DNA from: Isoetes taiwanensis
Lineage: Eukaryota > Streptophyta > Lycopodiopsida > Isoetales > Isoetaceae
Length of the DNA stretch: 64,000 nucleotides
Assembly (NCBI GenBank): GCA_021234155.1
Contig: JAJEKV010000022.1
Location: 1,610,728 to 1,674,727, forward strand
Reading direction: 5' to 3'
Part shown: positions 20,701-35,700 of the stretch, piece after piece
How the letters are laid out: each line of letters opens with the position of its first letter
Numbering within the stretch: position 1 is the stretch's first letter
Program-made: the position numbers and the translations under genes
Notes under the pieces: model-generated
Databases searched by the model: none
What the model was told of the DNA's origin: nothing
What the model saw: the letters and a program-made list of their open reading frames with translations, nothing else

Positions 20701-23700
20701 ATTTATGTTGATGAATTGAGCTTCAAAGATGACCTTCATTCACTTGTCTTTCAATACTTGGAAGGTGCACTTCCTAATCCTCCTGTTGAGGATATAGTTG
20801 ATTTTTACCTTAGAGCCAGGAGCGAAGCAGATGCGCGTTTACTTGATGGTGCTGGACAGAGGCCTCAATATAGCCTGCGGTCACTTACGCGTGCACTCGA
20901 GTTTACTCGGGATTCAATGCCTATATATGGGTTTTATAGAGCATTATATGATGGAGTATGTATGTCTTTTTGTACTCTTTTGGAGCATTCGAGTCGCATT
21001 ATAATGGAGAAACTTATCATGTCAACATTATTAAGAAATGCCTCCTCTTCTAAGGGTTTCTCACAGTTGTTAACAAAACTTCCAAATCAGCCTAGTGTTA
21101 ATCATGTTGCTATTGGACAGTTTTGGTTGGAAGCTGGACCCGAGGCACGAACTGAGTCTTCTTTCCAGCACTATATTTTAACAGAAAGTGTGAATGAGCA
21201 TTTGAAGAACTTAGCAAGAGCAGTCTTCGTCCGGAAGTATCCTATCCTTCTTCAGGGGCCAACTTCTAGCGGCAAGACAAGCTTGGTGGAATACTTGGCA
21301 ATTAAAACTGGTCACCCATTTGTCCGAATCAACAATCATGAGCACACAGATTTACAGGAATATCTTGGGACATACATGACTGATAGTACAGGGAAGCTTG
21401 TTTTCCAGGAGGGTATTTTAGTAGAGGCTGTTCGAAAGGGATACTGGATTGTCTTGGACGAGCTTAATTTAGCTCCTTCTGATGTTTTAGAAGCATTAAA
21501 TCGATTGCTTGATGATAATAGGGAGCTTTTTGTGCCAGAGCTGCAAGTGACCGTGAAGCCTCATCCACACTTTATGCTGTTTGCGACACAAAATCCCCCT
21601 GGTATATATGGAGGTCGGAAAGTTCTTTCTCGAGCATTTCGTAATCGTTTTATGGAGCTCCATGTTGATGACATCCCTGACAATGAACTATGTACAATAC
21701 TTGAGAAGCGTTGTGCTCTCCCATCTAGCTATGCTAAGAAGATGGTTGAGGTGATGAAAGACTTACAAAGGCATCGTCAAGGTAGCAAAGTATTTGCTGG
21801 AAAACATGGTTTCATCACGCCACGTGATCTTTTCCGATGGGCAGAGAGGCACAAGAAGCAAGGCATATCATATGAAGACCTTGCTTGGAGTGGATACCTG
21901 TTACTTGCAGAGAGGCTAAGAGATGAAAACGAGAAATTGATTGTCCAGAAAACCATCGAAAAACATATGCGTGTAAAGCTTGAAGTAACAAGAATCTACA
22001 ACGAGGTGTGTTTCTTGTTGTTTTAGTAGAGTCAAGGCATATGTATTGTTAACCGAGAACAATTTTTAACACGACAGTTCTTCAACTCACCGAGGCTTGA
22101 ACGACTTCAAAGTTTGAAAGAGTCTCCAAATATGTCATCCTTTGGAGAGTATGAGCACATGATCTACTAGTTAATTCATCAACACAGGCACTCAATAATT
22201 TTCTCGCCTTTTATTGTGTAGGATTGTCTGGACAAAGAGCATGAGACGGTTGTTTTATCTGTTGGAGCAGTCATATGACCATCAAGAACCAGTGCTTCTT
22301 GTTGGCGAAACTGGATGTGGAAAAACTACTGTCTGCCAATTACTATCTTTGTCGCTTGGCGAGCATCTTCACATCATCAATTGCCATCAACATACTGAAA
22401 CATCTGACTTTCTTGGGGTAAATTTAATTGCATATTAACTGTCTGTTGCCTTTCTTTGTGACAAGATATGCTCTTGTCAAAGCTTTGTGCATTGTGACAA
22501 ACAAAGTACAAATTTATTTTTGACTTAGGACAAGGCATGTATGCTAAGCTTCAGGTTGCATGTTATAGGGCTTCCGTCCAGTCCGCGATCGCGAGAATGC
22601 TGCCTTGAAGTATAAGCATATATTATCACAGTTAATGCAAACAAGCTTATTTCAGGGTCATCTCATAGACCAGGTACTTCCGCCGGTTCTGTTTTGCTAT
22701 GTTTACAATGAGGTATATTGTTATTAATTCCTATTTGGTGTTCAGATATCCTTTAAAATTGAAGATTCTGCCTCCACATTACCTATAATTCGAAATGCAC
22801 TGAAAGATGCAAAAAGTAAGATTGCTGAGTCAGACGATCCTGTGTCGCAAGAAATGAAAATGGTGGAGGAACACGAGGGACAGTTGACTGGACTACAAAG
22901 AGATTGGCAATCACTTTTTGTTTGGCATGATGGACCTCTTGTAGAAGCTATGCGAAATGGCGATCTTTTCCTTATAGACGAGATATCTCTTGCTGACGAC
23001 AGTGTGCTTGAGAGACTAAACAGTGTATTGGAGACAAAACGTACCCTGGTAGGTGCCTAGACATTCTAAGCACGCTTGTTTGGCTTCTATGATTTTTAAA
23101 TTAAATGGTCTAAAACAACATTTTCGCTAGTGTATGTATAAAATTAGTAGTAATATGCTACCGCCCAATAAGAGGTCGGAAGCAGCAGAAAAATGGCATT
23201 TTTGAAATGATTGGGATAACTACATTCGATGTAGAACTAAGTTGGTTTTTTCTTTTTTCTTTGTTCTTTTTTAGTCTGATTTTTTTCCATCTAATCGGAA
23301 GATGGGGTGATGCATTTACTATAGCCATGACATTCAAGAGTTGTCTTGGGGACATCAGTAAGGTCTCTCTTAAATTTAGGTTTTGCTAAATATGTACAGC
23401 TTTACTTGTAAGACTGTTGTCTTCCAATGATACAAGGAGGTTATGTTCCTGTTCCAGGATGTCCATTCAGCAGTAAAAAATGCATGCCACTGTATATCGA
23501 GTGTAGATCCTTGCTGAAAAGCAAATATAACTTATTTAGATTGTGATAACGTCTTTGATAAAGGAAAGCAAATAGGAACCCTAAAATTATTCTTTTGTGG
23601 GTAAGATAGTAAAAGGAGTGGAACAAGACTGCTGGCCTGTTGACCAACTAGCCTAGTCAGGATTCTATTGTTCTTCTAGCATGATAAGTCCAAGGTTTTC

Positions 23701-26700
23701 TTTAGTTTTCCCCCTCCTTTTTGAGCACTGGATGGTCAGCCAAACGGAGTCTTTTTGACTGAATCATGGCTTCTTTCATCTCTTAGGAACATTGATGTGT
23801 TTGATGGTCAATCCCTTCCCCTTCCAGAACCATATCCTCATGGCCTGCCAATCATGTTTCAAGGGTGTTGTATATTAGCGGGCTTCATTTATGAATAAAG
23901 AATAAAATATGAAACAAGCCAATCTTTAGTTATGCTGGTTTTTGCAGCTCAACTGCTGGATAGGTCTTCGAAGTACTAAAACATCTTTTTTGTAGTAGGA
24001 ATTCAAGATGTGTAGATTAACAATATATGAGTACGACATATGTCCAAGTTGGAGTTATCATGTGTGCATAGCTGACATTTCAATCTGATACAGGTGCTCG
24101 CAGAAAAGGGTGGTTCTTGTCTGGAACATATCATAGCACACCCTAAATTTCGTTTATTTGCTACAATGAATCCAGGTGGAGATTTTGGAAAGAAAGAGCT
24201 GTCCCCAGCACTTAGAAATCGTTTCACTGAGATCTGGGTTCCTCCAGTCACTGATGATGATGATTTGAGAAGCATTGTTCTTAATAGGTAGTTCTTATCT
24301 TATAGGGCGATGTTTGTTCATTTAATTCTTTTCATTGTCTGTTGAAAGTTTTAGTATCTTTATTACAGGATACCAAGAAATCACCTCAGTTGCCTGGTGG
24401 ACCCCCTTCTAGAATTCTGGAAGGTAATAAGTCCCTGAAAGTTGTGCGTGATGGAGTCTGGTGTTGCTAATTCTCATTAGTTGCCTCATCATTTTCCAGT
24501 GGTTCCAGGATAATCAAGAAAATGGAAAGTTACTTTCTATTAGAGATCTCCTATCATGGGTATTGTTTATAAAAAATGCACACAAGGACATCGGCAAATA
24601 TCCTGCATTTATGCATGGAGCCTTCCTTGTCCTTCTCGATGGCTTACAATTGGGTGAGTATGCTGTAAAAGGACATTTGTGCTGTAAAGGAACATTATTG
24701 TTCCATGCAGTTTTTCTTGGTTTGGAGCGCAGCTTGTTTAACGTGATTGGTTTTACAGGTACAGGGTTATCAAGTGGGTCTGCTGCCCATTTAAAAGATA
24801 ATTGTGTCAAGTATTTGCTGCAGATGTTACCAGAAGTAAGTGGTTGTCAGATGCACTTATTACTAACATGTCTTACTGAATCCATGTTATGTTATCCAGG
24901 ATGCAAAGGCCGAAGTTTCAGATACTCTCTTAAATAAAAACAGACGTACTCTATCCAAAATTAAGTATCAAACAACTGATGAGAGAGAGTCCAGATGGAA
25001 AGTTGGCATACATCCATTTTACATTGAAATAGGTATGTGGTTACTTCTAGTACCCTCGGAGGAAACGGAAAGCAAAAGAAAAGAAAAGTGAAAGAGTGTA
25101 GGAACAGTAGCATGCACTGTAGTAGAATACATTGTGCTGAAGCAGTTGGTATATTTTTTAGAAGATTGGAAGCGTCCTTCTGTGGACTTACTTTTTCTTG
25201 TTAATTCAGGTCCTAGTTCTGTAGATGATAGTCACTTTGCGTTCGATGCACCCACCACTTGTAATAATGCCCTGAGGATATTCCGTGCAATGCAGCTTAA
25301 GAAGCCAGGCAAGTTAGAGATTTAGCTGTCATCCTATGCTTGCTTCATATTGTGTATTTATGACCTGTATTGCTTGCTATTTGTTGCAGTGCTAATCGAA
25401 GGAAGTCCTGGTGTGGGGAAAACCAGCCTTGTTACTGCTATTGCGCAACATTCTGGCCATCCTCTTGTCCGAATTAACCTTTCTGAGCAGGTGCCATCTT
25501 TGCTGGTTTAATAATTTGTCTTTTTCGGCCAATATCACAAGCCTTACAAGTAGGCATGTAGTGGCATGGATGACGTAAAATTCATTTCTTTTCTCACACA
25601 GAGTACAAAGATTTTGGAAAGCATGTGCTTCCGTTTTATATATCTTTGATAAACTACAATATTCAATATTCCTTTTCATGCAGACAGACATTATGGACTT
25701 ATTTGGATCAGAACTACCCATAGAAGGTGGAAGAGGAGGAGAATTCCAGTGGTCAGATGGTATATTTTTAAAGGTATGTTAATGTAAAATATAGCTTTAT
25801 CATTTTTAACAACATTTACATGCAATTAGCATTCTGCCCAAAGCAACGAGTCACACTTAAATGAGGATGGAAATATGGCATATACAGCATTATAGAAGTG
25901 TTGTTATATCTTGAAGCTGCATATTTAGCTTATTGCTCATATGGTATAATTCTGAACGAGGGGTGTAAATGGGATCATACATGGTTGCTGCCTTGCTATA
26001 CTGCATAATGAAGGCCTAGTGGGCTAAGATGTGATTTTATTGTTATGGCCAGAGGAAATAGAAAGAAAGAAACATTCTTGAATATGGGACCAAATAAATA
26101 CAACAAGTTTTCAACATCTATAACCTTTTTGGCCATTTCTGAGTGCCTCCAGTGGACCCTCCTTACTTCCTTTTCCTATTACTGTTTAATGTCGTCTCTG
26201 ACCAACTATTTTTCCTGAACCAGTCTTTTGCGTGGAAACATCCAAGCCCGGAGGACTTTGAGTAGGCAGGCTGGTCGTATCTACATTAGTTTCTTTCCAA
26301 AACTTTGCCTGTATATAGAAGACTCAGCATGTCCTCTTGCACTTTGTGTTCAAAAGCCTGCGTCTTCCTCTTGATCAATTGTTTATAAGCTTAGGCTGCA
26401 ACTGACTTGTGGTCACAAGTCAAAGCGTATTTGAGCTGTTTATGGAGAGCATTATAATCCGCATCGTACCATCCATTCTGCGGCATCTGCCCTCTATTGG
26501 TTTGAGGCTTTTGGGCCCGCACTTTATAAGGAAGATACATAGAGCAGCTTGATGTAATGATTCTGCAAACTTAGAGGCTTTCTCCTCAAGTGTTGTCCAA
26601 TGATTGAACTCCGCCCACGAATGCTTGGAGATGTTCATTGTAAAGTGGCTTTAAAATTTAAACTGGTGGCAGAAGGCAGTCTCTAGTGGTGCAAGGCTGA

Positions 26701-29700
26701 AAGACATGCAAGACATATGTGAAATACCAGAGAAGCATTGGTTGCCATACGGAGGGATGCCTTCTATATTGAACTCTTCAAACTGCCTGATAAATGAAGG
26801 TGACCCCATCAAGTAATCTACTACACTGTTACCCCCTTTGTGAGGAGCCCAGGTGAATTTATCCGATCCAGTTGGATAGGCCTTTATAGATTAATTTCCT
26901 ATTCTTATTCTATTTGGCAGAGAGAAAATCCAAATTTGCAAGTTTCCAGAGGAGCGTAATTTGTATATAACGGCAATTTGTGCACACATATATTCAATCT
27001 CTAGTCTAGCATCAGCTGTCCTTCCATCCCTTACTGTTGGTGTGCAGCAAATCTATTCAAGAAATCTTCTTATTTGTATGATCTCGTGGTTGGCGTGTTT
27101 TAGATTCTTCAAATTTTATTCAGCAAAATTACTTCTTCAATTTCTCAAGCTAATTATGCTATATTGCAGGCACTAAAAGATGGGAGTTGGATACTTCTTG
27201 ATGAGTTGAATCTTGCATCACAGTCAGTGCTAGAGGTTTGCATTATATAGCACATTGTTTGTAGGTCAAATAACAGTTTCTTACTGTTCCATATCATACA
27301 TTCCTCAAGTGTGACCATGCAGATATAGGAGGCCAGTCTCAATTCATGAGAGACATAGACAGATTTTATTCTTTTTATGTTTTCCTTTATTATTTTTGAT
27401 CTCAAGTTCTCTGTTGATAAATGCAGGGACTCAACTCTTGTCTCGATCATAGAGGGGAGGTATTTATTCCCGAATTAGGCCAGACATTCAAATGCTCTAC
27501 ATCTTTTCGAGTATTTGGCTGTCAAAATCCGTTAAATGAGGGGGGTGGCCGTAAAGGTCTCCCAAAATCTTTTCTGAATCGTTTCACAAAGGTTTCAATT
27601 CAAATCACTATTTGGGGTTATTTGCTACTATCGACAATGCATGCCAAATTTACCTGGGAATTATTAACAGGTGTTCGTGGAGACCTTGTCACATGCTGAT
27701 TTTCTGTTCATTTCACATTCATTACATCCTTCAATTCCAGAAGAATTGCTTGCAAATATGGTGAAGTTCAATGCCATTGTACATGAAAAAATTATGATAA
27801 ATCACGAGTTTGGCCAATCAGGTTCACCCTGGGAGTTCAATTTGCGAGATATACTCCGTTGGTGTAGGCTAATCGAAGGTTAGTTACATTCAGCAAGACG
27901 TAAAAGTTTTAGCTTGTAAGTTGCATGTGTGTGCGTAGTAATCAGAAAGATGTATTTTATGCAGAGACTTCCAGCCTAGATGGAATAGAAGCCGCGGCGT
28001 ATTTCTTAGATGTAATCTACCTCCAGCGTTTGCGTGCAAAGGAGGATCGTTTTTACACGAAAAGGTTATTCCAGGATGTATTTGGCATATCCCCAGAATT
28101 TAATATTCCTCCTGACGTTGCCATAACTCCTCGTGGGTTGCGTGTTGGGCATGCAAATCTTGAACGTACTCTTTATTCGTGGAATGAGAAGGATGTCTCT
28201 AAGCAGCTATGCTTGCTACCAGGTTTTACAAAGCGCCTTGAGTGTATGATGCATTGTATTCAGCAAAATTGGATGTGTATCCTGGTGGGGCCATCAAAAA
28301 CTGGGAAAACATCCTTGGTCCGATGGTTAGCAAACATAACTGGAAATATTTTGCACGAACTCCCTCTGTCAAGTGCCACAGATACCACTGAGTTGTTGGG
28401 TTGTTTTGAACAGCATGATAATGCTCGACACTGGCAAGAACTAACTTCAGAAGCACACTCTGTTCTAACTTTAGCTTGTGTTGTTATTCTGACAGCAACA
28501 CATGCATCTTCCATGGGGGCAGAGAGGAAGGTTGCTGCAGTTAAGTCCATACTGGATGGCTGGGCTGCTCTAAGGAAACAGGGGGTTGTAGTAAAAGGTT
28601 TAGAAGTTTCTGAGGTAGAGAAAAGAGTGAAGATGCTTATACAGATTTTGCGGCAGGTTAAACAAGTTACTTCAAACTTTGTTTCTGAGTTGGACCTTGT
28701 AACATGCTTACAAAAGCTTGAGGCTTCCTTAGAGAAGTTCCAAAGAATGCTTAAGCAATCCAATTCACGGCAATTTGAGTGGGTTGATGGTGATCTTGTG
28801 AGGGCACTTGAAAGAGGAGAGTGGGTCTTGCTTGAGAATGCCAATTTTTGTAATCCTACTGTAAGTAAATAAATGTTGGATGAAGTAATTCTAACCGTTA
28901 AAATATTGAGTTTTGTGTGCTCATATCTCTTCTGATGTTTCAGGTTCTTGATAGATTAAATTCCCTTGTGGAGCCCTCTGGCAACATAACAATCAATGAG
29001 CGTGGTCTTGTGGATGGGCAGGCCATGACTATTTCTGCAAGTTCTAATTTTCGTTTGTTTCTCACTGTTGACACGAGCCACGGAGAGGCTTCCAGAGCCA
29101 TGAGGAATCGGGGAGTTGAAATATATATGATGCATCCAGATATGGTAGCTCCTGGGGAAGGTTTGGTCAAAGAGTCCACAATTACCTGTCAGGACATGAA
29201 GAGGATGGTCATCTCGGCTGGTATTCCAAGCATGGTTTTGGTAGAAGCTATCTGTAGAACCCATACAAAGATGGTTCAGATGGCAGAAAAAACTTGTGGC
29301 TTTCATGCAGTAAGCTTAAAAGAGCTATCTTTGTGGGTCAATCTATTTTGCATATTGCTCGAGAAAGGCTTCAATTTACCCTGGAGCCTAAAATGCAGCT
29401 GGGAACAGCTATATTTGGTTTATTTTGATTCTGTCAATGATAGAGAAGCTGCTAAGGATGCATTTCATTGCCACTTTAGCGATGTTTTATCTTTTCAACA
29501 GTTTGCAGGTGCCCCTCTGTATGTCCCAGGAGGATGGCCTCGTCCGCTATGTCTCCGTGATTATTGTTGGAGGTCAGTGGAGTCCACTATTAGGCAAGAT
29601 GGCATGTTTTTTGAGAACTTGAGTGTCAGCGTTTTAGCCTGGAACATGCATAATCATTGCCAGCAACTATCACATGATAAGAAGGAGAAACGAGATTTCG

Positions 29701-32700
29701 TACGATCTGCAAAAGATATAGCACCATTTTTACCTGTAGGTCTGTTTCGGGCCCTTTTATATCCAGAATCAGACATGAGCAGTTGTATGCCAGGTGATGA
29801 TGTAGGTATATCTGCCCGGATGTTGCATCATGCAGCACGTTGGGTATTGGAACAGGCAGCCTTATCAACTACACAGCATTACTTGCAGTGGTTGCATTAC
29901 CTCTCAGTAAAAACAGGGAAATATTGCAGTACATTAAGATTTATAGCACTTGTCTTGGAGAAGGAAATAAGTCATCCTCTTTCAACTTTCTGCTCTAAGT
30001 ATGTGAGCAGCAACAGTTTATGCAAGCAAGAGAATCTGTTTCAGGCTGCTTTTGGGACAACTGATATCGCAAATTGTGCAAGACGATTAATATGTATGAG
30101 GGAAAGCATTTTCCAGTGGGCCCTGGAAGACATGGTGTTGGAAAATGCCTTGAAGGATGGGCCACATGGCTCTGCAACTTTGATTGAACTGTCATATTTC
30201 AACCATCTTCAGATCTTACGTCCATACTCCATTCCAGATTATCAGAAAATAGTGCTTTGGTTGTATCCTTTTCTGTGCTCACTCAGGAGGTTTGAAGACT
30301 ACGTCCTTACCATTGTTGGTTTTGATATGCTGCTGAAGGCGAAATACAAGGAAGTGCTCAGCTGGCACAAACACCTCTGGGAATCTGCCAACACAAACAA
30401 TTTTCAGTTCGACGGTTTTTTGTTTTGCTGGAAGTCATTGACACATAGCCTCTCTGAAGTAAGGCCTTATACAAACGATGAGGTAAAGATTCGCTTGTTG
30501 TGTGTTCTTTATTTACAGCAATGGGTTATAAGTGCCGTCACTCTCAGGTTTGGAGGACCTTGTCATCTTCAATGCAACTTTTGAATGAGGGACTAGAGTT
30601 CAGGTCCCCTTATTCGCCACCCTATCTTTGGAAATTTGGTGGACATCCAAGAATGGCTCGCACAGAAGAACTATATGAACTTAATATGAAGGTTGTGGCT
30701 TGTATTCGCACAGTGTGGGTAGATAGCAAACAGACAGGTACTTCTGTCCTTTCAGTTGCTTTCTTTCTTAAAGTTCTACTTCTCAGTATGTAGGATTATT
30801 AGCATGTCAACATGAAACTTCTAATGCTTGAATTAATCACGAGTCAGAATATAATTCTTATTCCGTTTAGAATAGTAAGCCTTGCCTGCTTACAGACCTT
30901 TGTACACAAAGTTCGATGTGCTCATTTAGTGGTGTGTTTAGAACTCTTGGCTTTGAATTGCTTCTGCAAAAATGGATCCCCCTAAAGTTGTATGGGTCCA
31001 GATGTAATAACAGGAGGAAATAATGTCTATAAAATGTCTTCAGAGGACGTAGGAGATTGGATGGGCCTGGTCAAGGCCTAATTTATTGTATGATCTTGGG
31101 TCTTCCCACATTGGGCAGATAGAAGAATACTTTGTGCAAGGCAACTCAAAGTTATTACTTCCAGGAACTGAGACATTGGGCTTTATATGCTATGAAAGTC
31201 GATCATTAAGGTGAGAAAGAGCATTATCAAACAGAAATAGCCAGCTACATCAAGAGAAGAGACAACGTGGATCTCTTTCTTTTTGAAAGTGCACTCGATG
31301 TCAATAAAATGAGGGGGAGAATTTTAAATTTGCTTGAAGGCAACTTCACAGAATGCCAGAAAGAGGCAAGGCAGCAGCATTTAGAAATTTCACGGAAGAC
31401 GAAGAAATCCCCCCAAGGGAGATGGGATATCATTTGCGTGCAACAAAAAGGGTTTCCAATCGATTGATTTGTAGGCCACAGAGGATAAGAGATTTTGATC
31501 TTATAAATCTCTTCAATACTTTGATCAGACGATCCGCATTTCATGGAGGTTTGATGTGGGAATGGAGTGGCAGCCAAGGAATGAATGCAATAGGCATCAA
31601 ACATATATCTTATCCAAAATGACTCTAGCAAAGCATCTGTGCTGTATCCAACCATTTTAGCAGAATTTGCAACCATCGGACGCAGCATTGCAGCTTGTGT
31701 CTTTTGTATACAAATTACATCAGCTTGGGACCTTCAGCTTGGCAACGTCAAAGAAGACTTCCATGGCTTGCTTTGAGTTCTCAAAAAGATTGGCTGAGAA
31801 GGGCATCAAGGCTCTATGGAATCTGGTTTAAAAAACCTGCCCCTTCTCCATTATAATGCGCATGCAGCTAATAATGTGGTAAATCCAGGCATAAAAGAAG
31901 ACTAGACCCAAGAGGTCTTTCGCAGAGTTAACTTTGTTTCTTTTTTTCTTTCATGCTATTGTTACTCATGTCTGATGATGCCGAATCAGATACAAACTGT
32001 TTGCTTTGACCCTGACGTGGCTGATTCTCTCCTTTTTTCGTAATAATGGTTTTTTGAGTTGGGTAAGCATAAAGATACAAAGCAAGGAATTTTTGGCCCA
32101 AAAGTCCAGGAGGTGCTGCCAAGTAGTCGGATTTCTTAAAAAACAATAGTATTTGCCCTTATTGACTGGTCATAAGAAGATGAAGTGTTTTTCTGGTTCT
32201 ACCGTACAATTGGTAGATTCTTTGCCCTCATGCCATTCCCTTGGCTCGACGAGCTTCTGATTTGAGGGGATGTGAAACTTCCAGAGGAAGGAGAAACTAC
32301 GTGTTAATGGAGTGCTTTTATATAACAAGATGAGATTGATACCTGACAAACTCCAGCAAAATCTGCAGATCGATATATGCAAATTGAATTAGGTTCAGGT
32401 TTATGTGTTCAGGAAATTAGTCTGGGAATTATCTAAGTCAACGTGCATGGTTGAAGTCATTGTTTCTGTGTTGCATTCTTATAGCTTGTTAGATTTTGGC
32501 AAATTGATAAAAGTTACAAAGATTCTGATGTTGTATTTTATGTGTAGGCATGCAAAGCAAGAAACGTGTTCTAGCTGTGGATGCAACAACAAGGAGTCTT
32601 GTATTAGATGGCAAGTGTTGTCCCCTTATGCGATATAATTGGCTTTAAATTACTAACCTTTTAACATATGCAGGAATCAGCATGATCATGCTGTTGGCTG

Positions 32701-35700
32701 AAATTGGTTCCAACTCCACTGCACTAGGTGGCATGTTACCTCTTGGGGACATTGGCATTGAATGTTGTGAAATACAAGAGGTTGGTTCTGTGCATGATTT
32801 TTTATCAAACATTTTATTCCATTCCATTACTAATGATTTTGGTTTCTCCAGACATTGTCGGACAAGCTGCAGTCACTTAAAGTGCCAGAACTTAATAATT
32901 GTGATCTTATTCCTGTTGTACGACAAGTTTTTCAAAGTACTGATTTGCAGGACACTGTTTTAGACATGAAGATGCCTGTTTCAAGCTGTTACCCATTGGA
33001 GTTTTTGAGATGGCCTGCTGGTCAAGAATGCTGGCAGCAACTCATTTCTCTTGCTGATTACTTCAGCTTATCATGTGATGCTGAAATTTTAGGAAATATT
33101 TTGCCAAATGTTGCAGACTTTACTTGTGGGATAGCATCATCCAACCTAATGTCATCATGTGTGAGTAACATGCTGCGTTTATGTTTTGATAATAATTCTT
33201 AGGCAATATTGATGCATCACAATTGTAATTGCGGCCTTTGTCTGCACTTTTCTTCGTTGCTTGAGTTGTTGAAGATAAAAACAAACGTATCTTTACCATC
33301 TGCTGGAAAATAACAGGAGGCTTCGGTCGACCTTATTCGCTGGGCTATTGAATTTCATATATTGTCCTCTGCCAGGGCTCCATTGGACTTTGTTCCACAT
33401 CAACACTTGTTGTGGATCCTAGAGAAGAAAGATCCAGGTTTTTATTTATATCATATTAGCTTCCTGTTGAGGATTATTGGATCTCATGAAATTTTTGTAT
33501 TTAGAATGTTTTTAACTGTTTAATTGTGCTTTTATCTTAGCAGAAACAGCATCTTTTGTAGTAGATAAAATTCATGACTTGCTATTTAAGTGGCATAAGG
33601 GACTTTGGGAGAATGCTAATGCCATTGCAGAGGTCTTTATAGTTTGTTTGTTGTTTGTGCCACTTGGTGTGTGTATTGGCTGCTGACAAGTATTCATTCT
33701 GCAGAGTCAGAGTCATAGTCAAACGTTTAGTGGATGGCCTGCAACTTCTGGGCCGTGCAGATTGTTTCAGGCATCCGAGGCATTTCTCACATCTAAGATT
33801 CTGTAAGTGCAGTCACTAATAATGAAATCTGGCAATTTCGAGATCAGTGAAAAAAGCAAGCTACAGAAAGAGATGGAGGGAGTGAAAACGAAATTGATGG
33901 ATTGGTCTGATTTCTGTAGTACATTCTGAGTAGTCACATTAGTGACATGGGGGGCAGTAACTGAACACACTAACAAACATCCTACTCAGATAGAAGCATA
34001 CAGAAATGTATGCAAACTCAGATGATATGGTCCTCTGTGGATACATAGACTGCCACGTCAACAGATATCTTATTATATATATGTGTGGCTAATTTAGTGT
34101 TCTGTCAATCAGGAAACTTAATGTTGGGGTCTTGAAGGTTTATGATTATATTGCATGGTACTGATGGTGGATGAGTTTGTTGTTCAGTGACATTGATCTT
34201 ATTCCAGTCAAGGACTATCACATAAAGCTTCATCAGCTTCGGGTGGCATTGTCATATTCATTGCTCTTCGGCAAACATGAGTTGCATGGGACTTTCAATG
34301 CTGACCTCCGTCGTGCCAGGGCGATCTTTCAACAGGTGCGGTGAAGTAACGTTATTGGTGTGCATACATCTTTCACAGGCGAAATTTATAATAGGAAAGT
34401 AGCAGCTTTAAGTTTGTGCCTCTAATTGAGTTTCATGCCTGTGACAGATAATATATGCCCATAAGAAGGCATTTTCGAAAGATTTAATGGATGAGCTGAA
34501 GTCAACCTTCCATTCTCTAGATAAAGATGTATAAGATGAATTTTACTTTGTTGTAAATCCAGTTCTTGAATGTTTTGTCTGTTGCTCCAAAGCTGACTAA
34601 TTTTAATCTGTGCTTGGCAGTCACAAAATGTGAGGGAGAACTCGGTCCTGGTGTCAAGGATTATCTCTTTAATTAGATTATCAAGACATACGTCCTTAGT
34701 TGGAGCAATTGATTCTCTTTTGCTTCCATGTATGAATATTCTTTATTCTACTTTCTGGGCGGAAATATCTTTTCATGGTAAGTTGGGATATGAGAATTGC
34801 TTTAAATGAAAATTTGGTTTATTTAAGCTCGCATTGTGTCTATATCACAGGGCAATTAGCTTTGCATGGGCATCTATGGGTTCATATTGGCAGATTACGA
34901 CTATGGTTATTAATGAGCAGTCTTGACCACGACCCAATGTCTAAGTACATCTTTAAAGAAAAGTGTCTATCAGATAGGGTTTCGGATATTGACATTGAAA
35001 TCAGTGTAAGGTTTCTATGAGATTTTATTGCTCTTCCATGTGGGATGCATGGGTTCCTTAGACGATATGTTGCAGGTTCGAGAGCAGAGTAATCTCTTAG
35101 TCAAAGGAACCAAAGTGTCAATGGATGTGCAAAGGGTAATGGAAGAAAGGGACAGCCTTCACAAAAACCTGCAAGTTGTGCGATCGAAGGTCAAAGTGCT
35201 GATGCAATTTTTATCAACCCGTTTGCTATTTTGCTTTCGTGTTCAGACTACATCTCTGTCATGCCAAACATTTCTGTACTTAACTTCCACATGGCGCTAT
35301 AGGTGGTGTTCCGTCCAGGCACCAGTCAGTATGCTCAAATGTATGAGACTCTGAACCAGTTTTTGAAAATGGCCGCAAATGATGATAGGATATCTGGATT
35401 GGTAAAACTGCTTCTGGTAACTGAACCGTCACATGAAGATCTCAGTAGAACTGTTGAAGAAGTGAATGTCTGGCAGGTAGGCAAATATATTACATGTTCA
35501 ATAGTTCAATATAAGACAGGGCTAACTGGAAGAGTTTCTGTAGGATACAATGGCTTCTTTTGCCTCCCAACTATCATCACAATTCCCTCCTTACTATGAT
35601 ATCTTTCAACCAATTCTGCTTGGTATTTATGAGCTCAAGTATGGCTTCTCTTTAATGGTTGGTGCTCAAGTACACTCTACCACTTTGAAGCAGATGCGAA

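Larger units (their letters stand above)
17832..28860 (+). other. MDN1: MDN1 exons 6-33: six AAA+ modules
   Basis: Exons: 17832-17983, 18074-18186, 18295-18414, 18631-18715, 18789-18911, 19059-19143, 19224-19311, 19374-19505, 19578-19631, 19713-19892, 20003-20128, 20194-22005, 22078-22148, 22222-22417, 22569-22673, 22746-23048, 24094-24287, 24369-24423, 24500-24653, 24759-24835, 24900-25032, 25210-25308, 25390-25490, 25684-25773, 27170-27235, 27427-27591, 27671-27878, 27965-28860. Walker A: GALGCGKTS (AAA1), GETGTGKTT (AAA2), GPTSSGKTS (AAA3), GETGCGKTT (AAA4), GSPGVGKTS (AAA5), GPSKTGKTS (AAA6). Walker B: FEDIDKAPSE, LLDEINLAPGE, VLDELNLAPSD, LIDEISLADDS, LLDELNLASQS; the sixth is degenerate (LLENANF), as usual for this module. 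Arg-finger regions such as LLRNRFTE and AFRNRFME follow. Exon 18 (22078-22148) is inferred from phase only and is the least certain. Confidence 0.85.

Noticed and set aside
28260-28844. 194-codon reverse open frame
   Set aside because: Antisense shadow of MDN1 exon 33, which encodes the sixth AAA module.
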